From positions 1 through 64,000 of IMG/VR virus record IMGVR_UViG_3300032163_000008: a stretch of DNA of 64,000 nt; one strand, written 5' to 3'. A model generated the notes under the pieces. The model was not told the origin of the DNA. It did no database searches and saw only the letters and a list, made by a program, of their open reading frames with translations. Shown here one piece after another: positions 44,354 to 53,836 of the stretch. Positions within the stretch are counted from its first letter, which is position 1. Every line of letters starts with the position of its first letter. The position numbers were made by a program, and so were the translations under genes. Origin of the DNA: a virus.

Positions 44354-46747
44354 ATGCGGCATAATAGTTCGGACAGCTTTCAAGGCACAGTCAATAAAAT
44401 TACACTAACTCCACCAACTAATGGAGCTACCCTAACTTTAGCAGATGGCAAGACTCTAGCAGTTGACAATAGTTTAACTCTTAGTGGCACGGATGCTTCC
44501 ACATTAAATATTGGTACAGGTGGTACTCTAGGAACTGCAGCTTACACTGCCTCGACAGCATATGATGCTTCTGGAGCAGCAACTACCGCAGTCAGCAATC
44601 ACGCAGCATTACAAACGGGTGTTCATGGAATATCAATTACGGCTGCAAAAACTCTTACAGTTAGCAATAGTTTAACATTAGCAGGGACAGATGGCAACTC
44701 TCTGACTATCGGCGCTAGTGCATCAGTAGCTGGATCCAACACAGGCGATGTAACCCTAGCAACTAACCATGGCCTAGCTCTAACGAATCAGGTCATTGGA
44801 ATGGGTACACCTTCAAGTATAACTGACACATCGACAAACGCAGTAACAACGACAACGCACACTCATGCCATAACAGGTTTTGAGGTCACATCCAATAAAT
44901 CAAATAACATTGCAACGGATGCTGCTTCTACGACGAAGTATCCTTCTGTAAAAGCCATAAAGGACTATGCAGATGGATTGGTCGTAGGCCTTCTTGACTA
45001 CAGAGGTGGATACGATGCCTCAGTTAATACCTATCCAACAACGGGTGGGTCAGGGTCTGCTGGTGCGGTTCTAAAAGGTGATATGTATGTAATTTCCGTT
45101 GGTGGTACTCTTAGTGGAGTAGCAATTCAAGTTGGAGACATGATCATCGCAACCGTAGATACTCCTGGACAGACAGCAGGAAACTGGAATACCTTAAATA
45201 CGAACATATCCTACGTGGCAGAAGACGTCGCCAATAAAGTTACATCTCTATCAGGAGCTTCAACAAATACTCAGTATACTGGTGCAAAACTAGTTTACGA
45301 TCAATTGGCTCTAAAGGCTAACCTAATAAGCCCAGCATTTACAACGCCAAGCCTAGGTGTGGCGACAGCAACGTCTATCAACGGTGCAACAATCACATCA
45401 GGAACTCTAAATGGTTCTGTAACAGGGACAAACACAGGGGACGTCACACTAACAGTAAATAGTGGTATGGCTCTTACCGGTCAAGCCCTAAATATGGGTA
45501 CACCGTCCACTATCACATCAGCTACAACAAATAGCGTCACTACTACAACACATACACACGCTCTAACAGTTACGAAGTCCGATGTAGGACTAGGTTCTGT
45601 AGAAAACACAGCACTATCTACATGGGCAGGCACTGCTAATGTCATTACATTGGGAACAGTCACAACTGGTACATGGAATGCAGCAACTATTGCTGACGGG
45701 AAGATTGCCACAGCTCTTACAGGCAAGACATATAATGCTCTAACACTGACAGCACTAGCAACCGGATTTTCTATTGCTGGTGGAACGACATCAAAAACTC
45801 TAACAGTTTCAAATACTCTGACTCTTGCCGGTACGGATGGAACGACAATGACGTTTCCAACTACCTCAGCAACCTTAGCCAGAACGGATGCCGCTAATAC
45901 TTTCACAGGACACCAAACAATTGAAGGGGTAACTTCAACAGGTGCAACTGGCACAGGTAATCTAGTATTCAACGGTACTCCTACTCTATTAACTCCAGTA
46001 TTTACAGGTCTTCCAACAGGAACGGGTGTATCAAGCACTGCAACCGCTTCAACCCTAGTTGCTAGAGATGTGAATGGTATGACTACTGCTGCAGGACGTA
46101 TAACATCAGTAACCTCTACCGCTACAGCGGCCGGTACAACAACTCTAACTTCTAGTAGCAACTACTACCGGGAGTTCACGGGTACGACTACACAAACCCT
46201 GGTTCTTCCCAACGCAACGACACTATCTGTAGGAGCTGAATACAAGATATTTAATAACTCCACTGGTGGATCCATAACAATCAATGTAAATGGTGGAACA
46301 CTGCTTTTAACTCTAACGTCAGGATCAGTCGCTACTCTCCTTCTTACATCGAATGGATCTACAGCTGGTACTTGGGACACCACAGTAAATATCCCTGTAT
46401 ATAGTAATGAAGTCTATTCTGCTGCTACTTTTACTGGTACTGGTGCCGATGCTCTCGTTACTGGTATGGCGATAACTCCACCAGCGGGTATCTACAAGGT
46501 ATTTTTTGAAGCTCCCTGTGATTCAACAGTTGCGGGAGGTGTTAACGCAACACTTACCATTCGTGCTGGTGGGGTAGCAAACACTAACTCAACGAGGGCA
46601 TTGATGTTAAGAACGGCAGCTAGAGGATCAATAACTACGGCTGCAATAGTAACGGTTAACGGTTCTCAGGTAATAGATGTCTATGTTAATGCTCCGAATA
46701 CAGTAAGTGTTTACAATAGAAGACTTGAAGTAATAAGAATAGAGTAA
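44354..46747 (+). CDS. tail fibre protein, 797 aa
   Basis: ATG behind AGGAG. Thr/Ser/Ala-rich shaft with repeated units NTGDVTLATNHGLALTNQVI and GMGTPSTITSATTNSVTTTT plus KSDVGLGSVENTALSTWAGT, shared nearly word for word with the 53837 protein. C-terminal ~100 residues (FFEAPCDSTVAGGVNATLTI) form a separate beta head, likely for receptor binding or trimer closure. Confidence 0.75.
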   Translation: MRHNSSDSFQGTVNKITLTPPTNGATLTLADGKTLAVDNSLTLSGTDASTLNIGTGGTLGTAAYTASTAYDASGAATTAVSNHAALQTGVHGISITAAKTLTVSNSLTLAGTDGNSLTIGASASVAGSNTGDVTLATNHGLALTNQVIGMGTPSSITDTSTNAVTTTTHTHAITGFEVTSNKSNNIATDAASTTKYPSVKAIKDYADGLVVGLLDYRGGYDASVNTYPTTGGSGSAGAVLKGDMYVISVGGTLSGVAIQVGDMIIATVDTPGQTAGNWNTLNTNISYVAEDVANKVTSLSGASTNTQYTGAKLVYDQLALKANLISPAFTTPSLGVATATSINGATITSGTLNGSVTGTNTGDVTLTVNSGMALTGQALNMGTPSTITSATTNSVTTTTHTHALTVTKSDVGLGSVENTALSTWAGTANVITLGTVTTGTWNAATIADGKIATALTGKTYNALTLTALATGFSIAGGTTSKTLTVSNTLTLAGTDGTTMTFPTTSATLARTDAANTFTGHQTIEGVTSTGATGTGNLVFNGTPTLLTPVFTGLPTGTGVSSTATASTLVARDVNGMTTAAGRITSVTSTATAAGTTTLTSSSNYYREFTGTTTQTLVLPNATTLSVGAEYKIFNNSTGGSITINVNGGTLLLTLTSGSVATLLLTSNGSTAGTWDTTVNIPVYSNEVYSAATFTGTGADALVTGMAITPPAGIYKVFFEAPCDSTVAGGVNATLTIRAGGVANTNSTRALMLRTAARGSITTAAIVTVNGSQVIDVYVNAPNTVSVYNRRLEVIRIE

Positions 46748-46758
46748 AGGGGAGAAAA

Positions 46759-47028
46759 ATGGCAATTCAGTTAGAAAATTACGAGACACCGTTTGGATTT
46801 GTTATTCCATACGCATATTGTCGCTTAGACAGTATGATAGGAGATAAGTATACAGTCACAGCTAGGGTAAGAGCCTATACCACACCTACAGCTTTTGGTG
46901 AGGGTAAAGAGGGTGTACTTATGGGAGACTTTAGCTTCACTCCAGCAATGGATGCTGACAACTACATTGCCCAGGGCTATGGCTACTTAATGACTTTACC
47001 TCTGTTCTCTAGTGGAACATGGGTATAG
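46759..47028 (+). CDS. small fibre-associated protein, 89 aa
   Basis: ATG behind GGGGAG. MAIQLENYETPFGFVIPYAY then beta strands (YTVTARVRAYTTPTAFGEGK). Likely a compact beta domain accompanying the fibre. Followed by 110 bases with a late element. Confidence 0.6.
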   Translation: MAIQLENYETPFGFVIPYAYCRLDSMIGDKYTVTARVRAYTTPTAFGEGKEGVLMGDFSFTPAMDADNYIAQGYGYLMTLPLFSSGTWV

Positions 47029-47096
47029 GGAGGGTGAATCCGGAGAAAGAGCTTATACGCAGCTTAACTAGACCATATAGTACTTCCATCAAGGTG

Positions 47097-47104
47097 TATA
47101 ATTA
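47097..47104 (+). promoter_or_regulatory. TATAATTA late element
   Basis: GTATAATTAAGTAG, 36 bases before the start of the largest fibre gene. Confidence 0.55.
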
Positions 47105-47140
47105 AGTAGATAAGTCACGTAAAGGAATTAAGCACTAAAG

Positions 47141-50100
47141 ATGGTTCAAAAATTAACTCCTCCAATCCTCTCAGCTGATGAGATTGCAGCCATAAAAAAT
47201 GCTGTCAATCCATCTGGAGCCAATCCTTTCTCTACTGGAACCGATGTAACTACTATAGCAGAGAACCTAACAGGTACTACTGCTGACTCCTTCGATATTA
47301 AAAAGAATGGTCCTGCGGGAGTAAAACTTAAAAACTCCAGTGGTGATGTCCAATTTAGAAATCTCGGTGACACAGAATTCGCAAGCATTGAGGCTAAGAA
47401 TGTAACAGTTCATGGAACCCTATTTGCTGACGGTGCCAGTGTAGATCTCGAAGTTGCAACTCTTGAAGTCAAAGACAAAAACATCAGTGTAAATAAAAAT
47501 GGTGGTGGAGCTGCTGCTCCTGGTGCAGGTTTTACAGTACTAGGAAATGGTAATTCTGCCTTAGCGGGGATCTTTTACGATCCTACAACAGCGAGCCTGT
47601 TTACGGCTGGTGATGCAAGTGCTCCAGTAGAGCTCGTAAATATCAACGCGTCACAAGTCCTAACGAATAAAACATACAACGGTGTTCTAGCTAACGTAAC
47701 AGCAACTACGCAGGCTCAGAATGATAATAGCACAAAAGTTGCAACAACAGCTTATGTGGATAGTGCTGTTGCCCCCGAAAGCATGTGGGATCGTGCTGGT
47801 GGAGTAATAACTCCTCATACAGCTGGAGACACTTTAAGTATTCTTGGAGACGTAGAGCTAGCAAATAATAAGTTTATAATTCGAACTGCAACAGGAAACG
47901 CTTCATTGACAGGAATTTTAACCGCTACTGGAGGTTTCGTAGGAAATCTGACTGGTAATGTCACTGGTCTAGTTAAAACAGGTTCTAGCCTCGAAAATGG
48001 AGTTACAGCTTCAACCCAGTCACAAAACGACAATAGCACAAAAATAGCCACAACAGCGTATGTAGATGCGGCGATTGCCCCAGAAAATATGTGGGACAGA
48101 AGTGGGACGATTATATCTTCTCGTACAGCCGGAGATAGCTTGTACGTAGATGGTAACTTCAAGGTAAACACAACGAAGTTTGTAGTAGATCCTATAACAG
48201 GTAATACTACACAAGAGGGTACAGCAACAGCTATTTCTTTTATAGGACCTCTGACAGGAAATGTAACAGGAAACCTAACTGGTATACTCCAAGCCGGATC
48301 TAGTATTGCGGGTACTGTTACGGCTGTAACACAAGCACCTCTTAATAATTCAACAAAGATTGCTACTACTGCTTATGTAGATGCAGCACTTTCTGGTGAG
48401 AGCTTCTGGGATAGGGCTGGTAACACAATAACATCCCTTGTTCCTACAGACAACTTGAGTATTGGTGGAAACATCGTTATATCAAATACAGGAACACTGA
48501 CTGCTGGAACTAATTTTGTCACAAATAGCGCGGGTACCCTTACTAAGGTAGACTTCATCGCTCAAAAATACTCGTCTATAGGAAAAGATATCACGAGCAT
48601 TGACCATAATGTGTCACCAGAGGCTGTATTAGTACTAGGCAAGTCCAGCTATTTCGCTAGTACTGACTCTTATTTTAGAATTGACAGTGTGGCGAATGCT
48701 AGAATCTTAGAGTTAGACCACTTAGGAGCACTTCGATCTACAGGCAATAAGTTTATATTAGATACTACAACAGGTAACATAACAACCACTGGAACAGTTG
48801 TAGCAAATAACATTTCTGCAACACTTACAGCTGGAAGCTACTTAGCAGACGGCGTTATGTCAACAACCCAGCCAGTAGGAGACGGGTCCAATAAGGTCGC
48901 TACTACGGCATATGTTGACAATGCCCGATATGTTGTAGATGAGATATGGGATAGAGACCCGACTCTACAGAGGGTATATCTCCACAACTGGGGAGACACT
49001 ATTGAGCTCTCCGGTCTTATCACATTCAACCAATTAACCCTAATCGATGATACTCCTGTTAATCTAAGAAATGGAAACAGTACCGTATATTCAGGAGCGG
49101 ATGGTTACTTAGACTTTCATGCTACAATAGGTTTTAGATACAATACATCATTAATAACAATAGACGCTGTAACAGGTGACACCTTTATAACCGGTAAACT
49201 GGATATAGGAGATAGCTTCACAGTAGCCACAACAAAATTCATGGTTGACAGCGCTACAGGGAACACCACTATTGCTGGTACTCTTGATGTGGCTAAGGAT
49301 GTTGCAGTAGCTGTAGATAAGTTTAATATTGATTATCTCACAGGTGACACACTTATTGCAGGTACGCTGGGTGTAACTGGCATCACAGATTTAACTAGTG
49401 ATCTGAGAGTAGCTACAACAAAGTTCACAGTAGCTTCAGCAACAGGTAATACTGTTATTGCAGGTACGCTGGATGTAGCTAAAGACCTCAAGGTTAACAC
49501 AAATATGTTCACCGTAGCTAATGCTACTGGTAATACAATAATAGCTGGTACATTGGATGTGGCCAAGGATTTCAAAGTAAACACAAATGTATTTACTGTT
49601 GCATACGCCACAGGCAACACCTATATAGACGGGACTCTAAATGTACATGGCATAACTGACTTAGACAAGGATTTACGAGTAAATACAAACATGTTTACAG
49701 TAGATAGTGTTACAGGTAATACTCTGGTGGCTGGCACACTTAATGCCACAGGAAGTTTTAAAGTAAATACAAATATGTTTACCGTAGATAGTGCCAACGG
49801 TGACACACTTATTGCTGGTACGTTAGGTGTAACTGGCATAACCGATCTCACTGATGACCTGAGAATTGCTACAACAAAATTCACAGTGGCGGCCGCAACT
49901 GGTAATACGGTTGTTGCAGGTACCCTAGATGTGGCCAAAGATCTTAAAGTAAACACAAATATGTTTACCGTTGATAACACTAATGGTAACACCCTTGTGG
50001 CTGGGACATTAAATGTTACTAAGAGCCTCTATGTAAACACTAATATGTTTACAATCGACAGCACTAATGGTAATACAGCTATAGCAGGTACACTAGATAT

Positions 50101-53100
50101 AGCCAAGGACTTCAGAGTAAATACAACGATGTTCACTGTGGCATATGCTACAGGCAACACTCATGTAGACGGAACTTTTAGCGTAAAAGGTATAACTGAT
50201 CTCACAGACGATCTGAGAGTAGCTACAACAAAGTTCACAGTAGCTTCAGCAACAGGTAATACCGTTATAGCGGGTACATTGGATGTAGCCAAGGACTTCA
50301 AAGTAAACACAACGATGTTTACAGTGGCCAATGCTACTGGTAACACACACATTGCTGGAACATTGAATGTAGTAGGGCTATCCACACAAAACGGAGGCAT
50401 ATCAGTAACTAGTGCCACAGGAGTACAAGTCGCTCAAGTAATGGGTGATAGCTATGCTCTTGGAGGTGTAGGTAATAGCCTTGTAATGACAGACACTCAA
50501 ACCAACGCCTTGATGGGTGTTCAAGTAGACATGGGTGCTTCAAGCCTAGTTCACCACGCATTTCAAGCAAGGGGCTCAAATAACTCAGCAGCCGTTGCCT
50601 TCTGTGCAGACATGCAGACAGGATTTACCGGGATGCTGTACCACGGCATGGTTAACTCAGTCAATAAGTTTATAGTAGACTATCAAGGCAACACGACAAT
50701 CGCAGGTACTCTAGGCGTAACAGGCATAACAGATCTATCTGGAAACTTTAGAATATCTACAGATAGATTTACTGTGGCAGCTGCCACAGGTGACACGATT
50801 ATAAAAGGAACTCTAGATGTAACTGGAGCCTTGACTCTAGCAGGGTTATCTACTCTAACAGGTGGAATAAGTATAACAACTGCCACAGGAACCCAAATAA
50901 CTCAGGTAATGAGTAATAGCTACGCTTTGAATGGAGTAGGAACAAGTATTTCTATGGGAAATACGCAAGTTAATCCTCTAATAGGATTAGTTGTGGATAT
51001 GGGGTCTTCAGCGATTGCACACGATGCCTTCAAGGCTAGAGGGTCTAACGCAGCTGCAGCTGATGCCTTTATGGCGGAAATGCAAACAGGCTTTACTGGT
51101 AACCTATTCCATGGTACACTAAACTCAGTCGATAAGTTCGTAGTAGACTATCAAGGTAACACAAATATTGCTGGGACTTTAAATGTAGTAGGGTTATCCA
51201 CTCAAAATGGTGGTATCTCTGTAACTAATGCCACTGGAACTCAAGTAGTTCAGGTAATGAGTAATAGTTTTGCATCGGGGGGTATAGGTCAATCCGTAAC
51301 GGTTGGTAATACTCAAACCAACGCCCTAATAGGTAACCAGGTAGATTTAGGATCTTCCACAGTTACACACAGTGCCTTCGTAGTAAAGGGATCAAACACA
51401 GCAGTAGCCAATGCATTCTATGCGAATATGCAGACAGGTTATACTGGAAACTACTTCTTGGGTGTACTGAACGCCGTAGAGAAGTTTAAAGTAGACTACC
51501 AAGGTAATGTTACTATTGCTGGAACAATCGCAGTTACGGGACATACAACTTTCGAGGGGGTTACTTCTACAGGCGCAACTGGTACTGGAAAGCTGGTATA
51601 TGACACAGCTCCTTCCTTCTCTTCAACAATTAATGTGGTAGGGTTATCTACTCAAAATGGTGGAATAAGTATTACTAACGCCACTGGAACTCAAGTAGTT
51701 CAAGTAATGAGCAATGCTTACGCTTCTGGTGGTATTGGAAATAGCATAACACTAGGTAATACACAGTCAAACGCCCTAATAGGTGTTCAAGTAGATTTAG
51801 GATCTTCAGCAGTAGCACATAGCGCTTTCACAGCTAAAGGATCAAATGCCACAACTGCAAACGCGTTCTACGCAAATATGCAGACGGGCTTCGCCGGAAG
51901 CTTATTCAATGGTGGAGTAAATGGCGTTAATAAGTTTAATGTGGACTACTTAGGAAATGTATCCAATGTAGGTACTCTAATGACTACAGGAATTATTTCA
52001 GGGGCAGCTGGGGCACCTGCAAACGTAGCAGTAACTTCTCGGTATGTTGGAAATTCCACAGACCTCAATACAGCTCTAGCTAATCTAGATGATTCTGAGT
52101 TTTATAAGGTTATGTCAGGGTTCGCTCAATGGGGAGTTGAAGCTGGATATTATTCTATAGCTTCTGGGTTCTTTACTCTTCTTAAGAGTGGTTTTGGTTT
52201 TATTAAGGGTAAAAAGGTATCTTGGGCAGCCAACCAAGTAACGTCAGCAATCCTACCAGCCCATACGGCTGGATGGCTCTACATCGACAGTTCAGGAATA
52301 CTACTGCAAACACCATCAGTTGGGTCCATATACACAGATGCAATTCCTTTGTTTTACTACTGGTTTGACGGAACCAATTATTTTGTAGAAAAAGAAAATC
52401 ATCCCTACTCCTTCCACACAGCTACAGCCACATTCTTCCACCGCACAATCAATGTTATTGTTCGAGGATCAGGAGTAGTAATTTCCAGAGTAGGTTCTGG
52501 TACAGGAACCCTCGCTGCTGATAGGCAGATACAAACAAACGGTGTGGATTCCATAGATGACCACGGTCTATCAACAGCAGTTCCACTTACTAATCCGGTA
52601 TCTTGGATAGTTGTTAATACTAACAGCTCTGCACAGTGGGTGCAAAATATCACAGCTACAGAGCTTCCAATTAAATACAACAATGGAGGCACTCCTACAG
52701 CGCTAGACGCTGTTAATGCTTACGCAGTATATACTCTGTATGCTTTACAAGATGACCTAGCCACAGCCACACCGAGGTTTATGGCAGTTATGGATACACA
52801 GGTATTCACGACGCTGCTCGCAGCTCAACAAGCAGTTGCCAACGGCGCTGTCGCGGTTGCCGCGGGTGAAGTAGAAACAATCGAGCCATGTCAATTAGGT
52901 TATGCAATTGTAGCATACAGCGCAACTGGTGGGTATGTTGCAGATTATGCCGTGGCAAGAAACACATTTAATCAGTCCTTAGTTGGTGGTGGTGCCGGTA
53001 GCTCACAAGATCATGCTTTCTTAACGGGTCTAGATTATGCAAGTGCGGGTCACACAGGGTTCACAAGTCCAGCTTCCGTGGATGTGTTCACAAATAAGAC

Positions 53101-53818
53101 GTTTGACACGGCCGCAACAGGCAACGTATTTAAAGTTAATGCAAATCAGATAAATGCGTACACCGGTACAGGTGCGACAGTAGTACTATCAGCAAGTCCA
53201 ACCCTTACAGGAAGTCCTCTAGCACCTACTCAGACAGCACTGGATAATTCAACGAAGATTGCCACTACGGCTTACGTTGATTCAGCAGTTAGTGTAGAGA
53301 ACCTCTGGGATCGCGCAAGTACCACAGTAACATTACGCAACTCAGGAGATACTTTAAACCTCAGTGGCGACCTACAGATCGCAACAAATAAAGCAGTAAT
53401 TGCAGCGGCTACAGGAAATATAACGAATGCGGGTAACATTACAACGGCAGGCATGATATATGGTCCAGCAGGCTTAACTTACTCAAGAAAAATGACTGGT
53501 CAGGTTAATGGAACAATAAATATTGCTACTATTGGTGCTGCTGACGCAGCATATAGTGGTCTTATCACAGTACAAGCCTGGAAGGCTGGTAAGGCAGTCT
53601 CTCAAACATACAGCGTTGAGGGCAGATATGACGATGGTGGTAATATCACTCAATTAGGATCTATCAACAGAACCAGTGAAACTTGTGTACTTAACATCAC
53701 AGGAACATCGACTAATGTAAAAACACTCAGTGTTACAATTGCTGGTTTTGATGCAGCTTTCGTATTAACCGTTGGAGCTCAGTTATTTGGCGATGGCATT
53801 GTAGCCACAAACCTATAA
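47141..53818 (+). CDS. giant repeat-bearing tail fibre protein, 2225 aa
   Basis: ATG behind AAGGAAT. Four to five copies of QNDNSTK-ATTAYVDSAV-x-WDR modules open the protein. Residues ~680-1090 hold at least a dozen ~27-residue repeats of the form TTKFTVASATGNTVIAGTLD/VAKDLKVNTNMFTV. Then four ~110-residue repeats (LSTQNGGISVTNATGTQVVQ to a KFxVDYQGN motif) and a distinct domain (~1600-1900) precede another ATTAYVDSAV module and a C-terminal beta domain. Typical of long, flexible trimeric side fibres. Confidence 0.8.
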   Translation: MVQKLTPPILSADEIAAIKNAVNPSGANPFSTGTDVTTIAENLTGTTADSFDIKKNGPAGVKLKNSSGDVQFRNLGDTEFASIEAKNVTVHGTLFADGASVDLEVATLEVKDKNISVNKNGGGAAAPGAGFTVLGNGNSALAGIFYDPTTASLFTAGDASAPVELVNINASQVLTNKTYNGVLANVTATTQAQNDNSTKVATTAYVDSAVAPESMWDRAGGVITPHTAGDTLSILGDVELANNKFIIRTATGNASLTGILTATGGFVGNLTGNVTGLVKTGSSLENGVTASTQSQNDNSTKIATTAYVDAAIAPENMWDRSGTIISSRTAGDSLYVDGNFKVNTTKFVVDPITGNTTQEGTATAISFIGPLTGNVTGNLTGILQAGSSIAGTVTAVTQAPLNNSTKIATTAYVDAALSGESFWDRAGNTITSLVPTDNLSIGGNIVISNTGTLTAGTNFVTNSAGTLTKVDFIAQKYSSIGKDITSIDHNVSPEAVLVLGKSSYFASTDSYFRIDSVANARILELDHLGALRSTGNKFILDTTTGNITTTGTVVANNISATLTAGSYLADGVMSTTQPVGDGSNKVATTAYVDNARYVVDEIWDRDPTLQRVYLHNWGDTIELSGLITFNQLTLIDDTPVNLRNGNSTVYSGADGYLDFHATIGFRYNTSLITIDAVTGDTFITGKLDIGDSFTVATTKFMVDSATGNTTIAGTLDVAKDVAVAVDKFNIDYLTGDTLIAGTLGVTGITDLTSDLRVATTKFTVASATGNTVIAGTLDVAKDLKVNTNMFTVANATGNTIIAGTLDVAKDFKVNTNVFTVAYATGNTYIDGTLNVHGITDLDKDLRVNTNMFTVDSVTGNTLVAGTLNATGSFKVNTNMFTVDSANGDTLIAGTLGVTGITDLTDDLRIATTKFTVAAATGNTVVAGTLDVAKDLKVNTNMFTVDNTNGNTLVAGTLNVTKSLYVNTNMFTIDSTNGNTAIAGTLDIAKDFRVNTTMFTVAYATGNTHVDGTFSVKGITDLTDDLRVATTKFTVASATGNTVIAGTLDVAKDFKVNTTMFTVANATGNTHIAGTLNVVGLSTQNGGISVTSATGVQVAQVMGDSYALGGVGNSLVMTDTQTNALMGVQVDMGASSLVHHAFQARGSNNSAAVAFCADMQTGFTGMLYHGMVNSVNKFIVDYQGNTTIAGTLGVTGITDLSGNFRISTDRFTVAAATGDTIIKGTLDVTGALTLAGLSTLTGGISITTATGTQITQVMSNSYALNGVGTSISMGNTQVNPLIGLVVDMGSSAIAHDAFKARGSNAAAADAFMAEMQTGFTGNLFHGTLNSVDKFVVDYQGNTNIAGTLNVVGLSTQNGGISVTNATGTQVVQVMSNSFASGGIGQSVTVGNTQTNALIGNQVDLGSSTVTHSAFVVKGSNTAVANAFYANMQTGYTGNYFLGVLNAVEKFKVDYQGNVTIAGTIAVTGHTTFEGVTSTGATGTGKLVYDTAPSFSSTINVVGLSTQNGGISITNATGTQVVQVMSNAYASGGIGNSITLGNTQSNALIGVQVDLGSSAVAHSAFTAKGSNATTANAFYANMQTGFAGSLFNGGVNGVNKFNVDYLGNVSNVGTLMTTGIISGAAGAPANVAVTSRYVGNSTDLNTALANLDDSEFYKVMSGFAQWGVEAGYYSIASGFFTLLKSGFGFIKGKKVSWAANQVTSAILPAHTAGWLYIDSSGILLQTPSVGSIYTDAIPLFYYWFDGTNYFVEKENHPYSFHTATATFFHRTINVIVRGSGVVISRVGSGTGTLAADRQIQTNGVDSIDDHGLSTAVPLTNPVSWIVVNTNSSAQWVQNITATELPIKYNNGGTPTALDAVNAYAVYTLYALQDDLATATPRFMAVMDTQVFTTLLAAQQAVANGAVAVAAGEVETIEPCQLGYAIVAYSATGGYVADYAVARNTFNQSLVGGGAGSSQDHAFLTGLDYASAGHTGFTSPASVDVFTNKTFDTAATGNVFKVNANQINAYTGTGATVVLSASPTLTGSPLAPTQTALDNSTKIATTAYVDSAVSVENLWDRASTTVTLRNSGDTLNLSGDLQIATNKAVIAAATGNITNAGNITTAGMIYGPAGLTYSRKMTGQVNGTINIATIGAADAAYSGLITVQAWKAGKAVSQTYSVEGRYDDGGNITQLGSINRTSETCVLNITGTSTNVKTLSVTIAGFDAAFVLTVGAQLFGDGIVATNL

Positions 53819-53821
53819 TTA
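53814..53821 (+). promoter_or_regulatory. TATAATTA late element over a stop codon
   Basis: CTATAATTAAGAAGG covers the stop of the giant fibre gene and runs into the ribosome site of the next (ATG 53837). Confidence 0.5.
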
Positions 53822-53836
53822 AGAAGGATATAATAA

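Noticed and set aside
39412-46161. Long minus-strand ORFs opposite the fibre genes (for example 39412-39774 and 45481-46161)
   Set aside because: They are antisense shadows of repetitive Thr/Ser/Val-rich fibre genes, with no start signals of their own.
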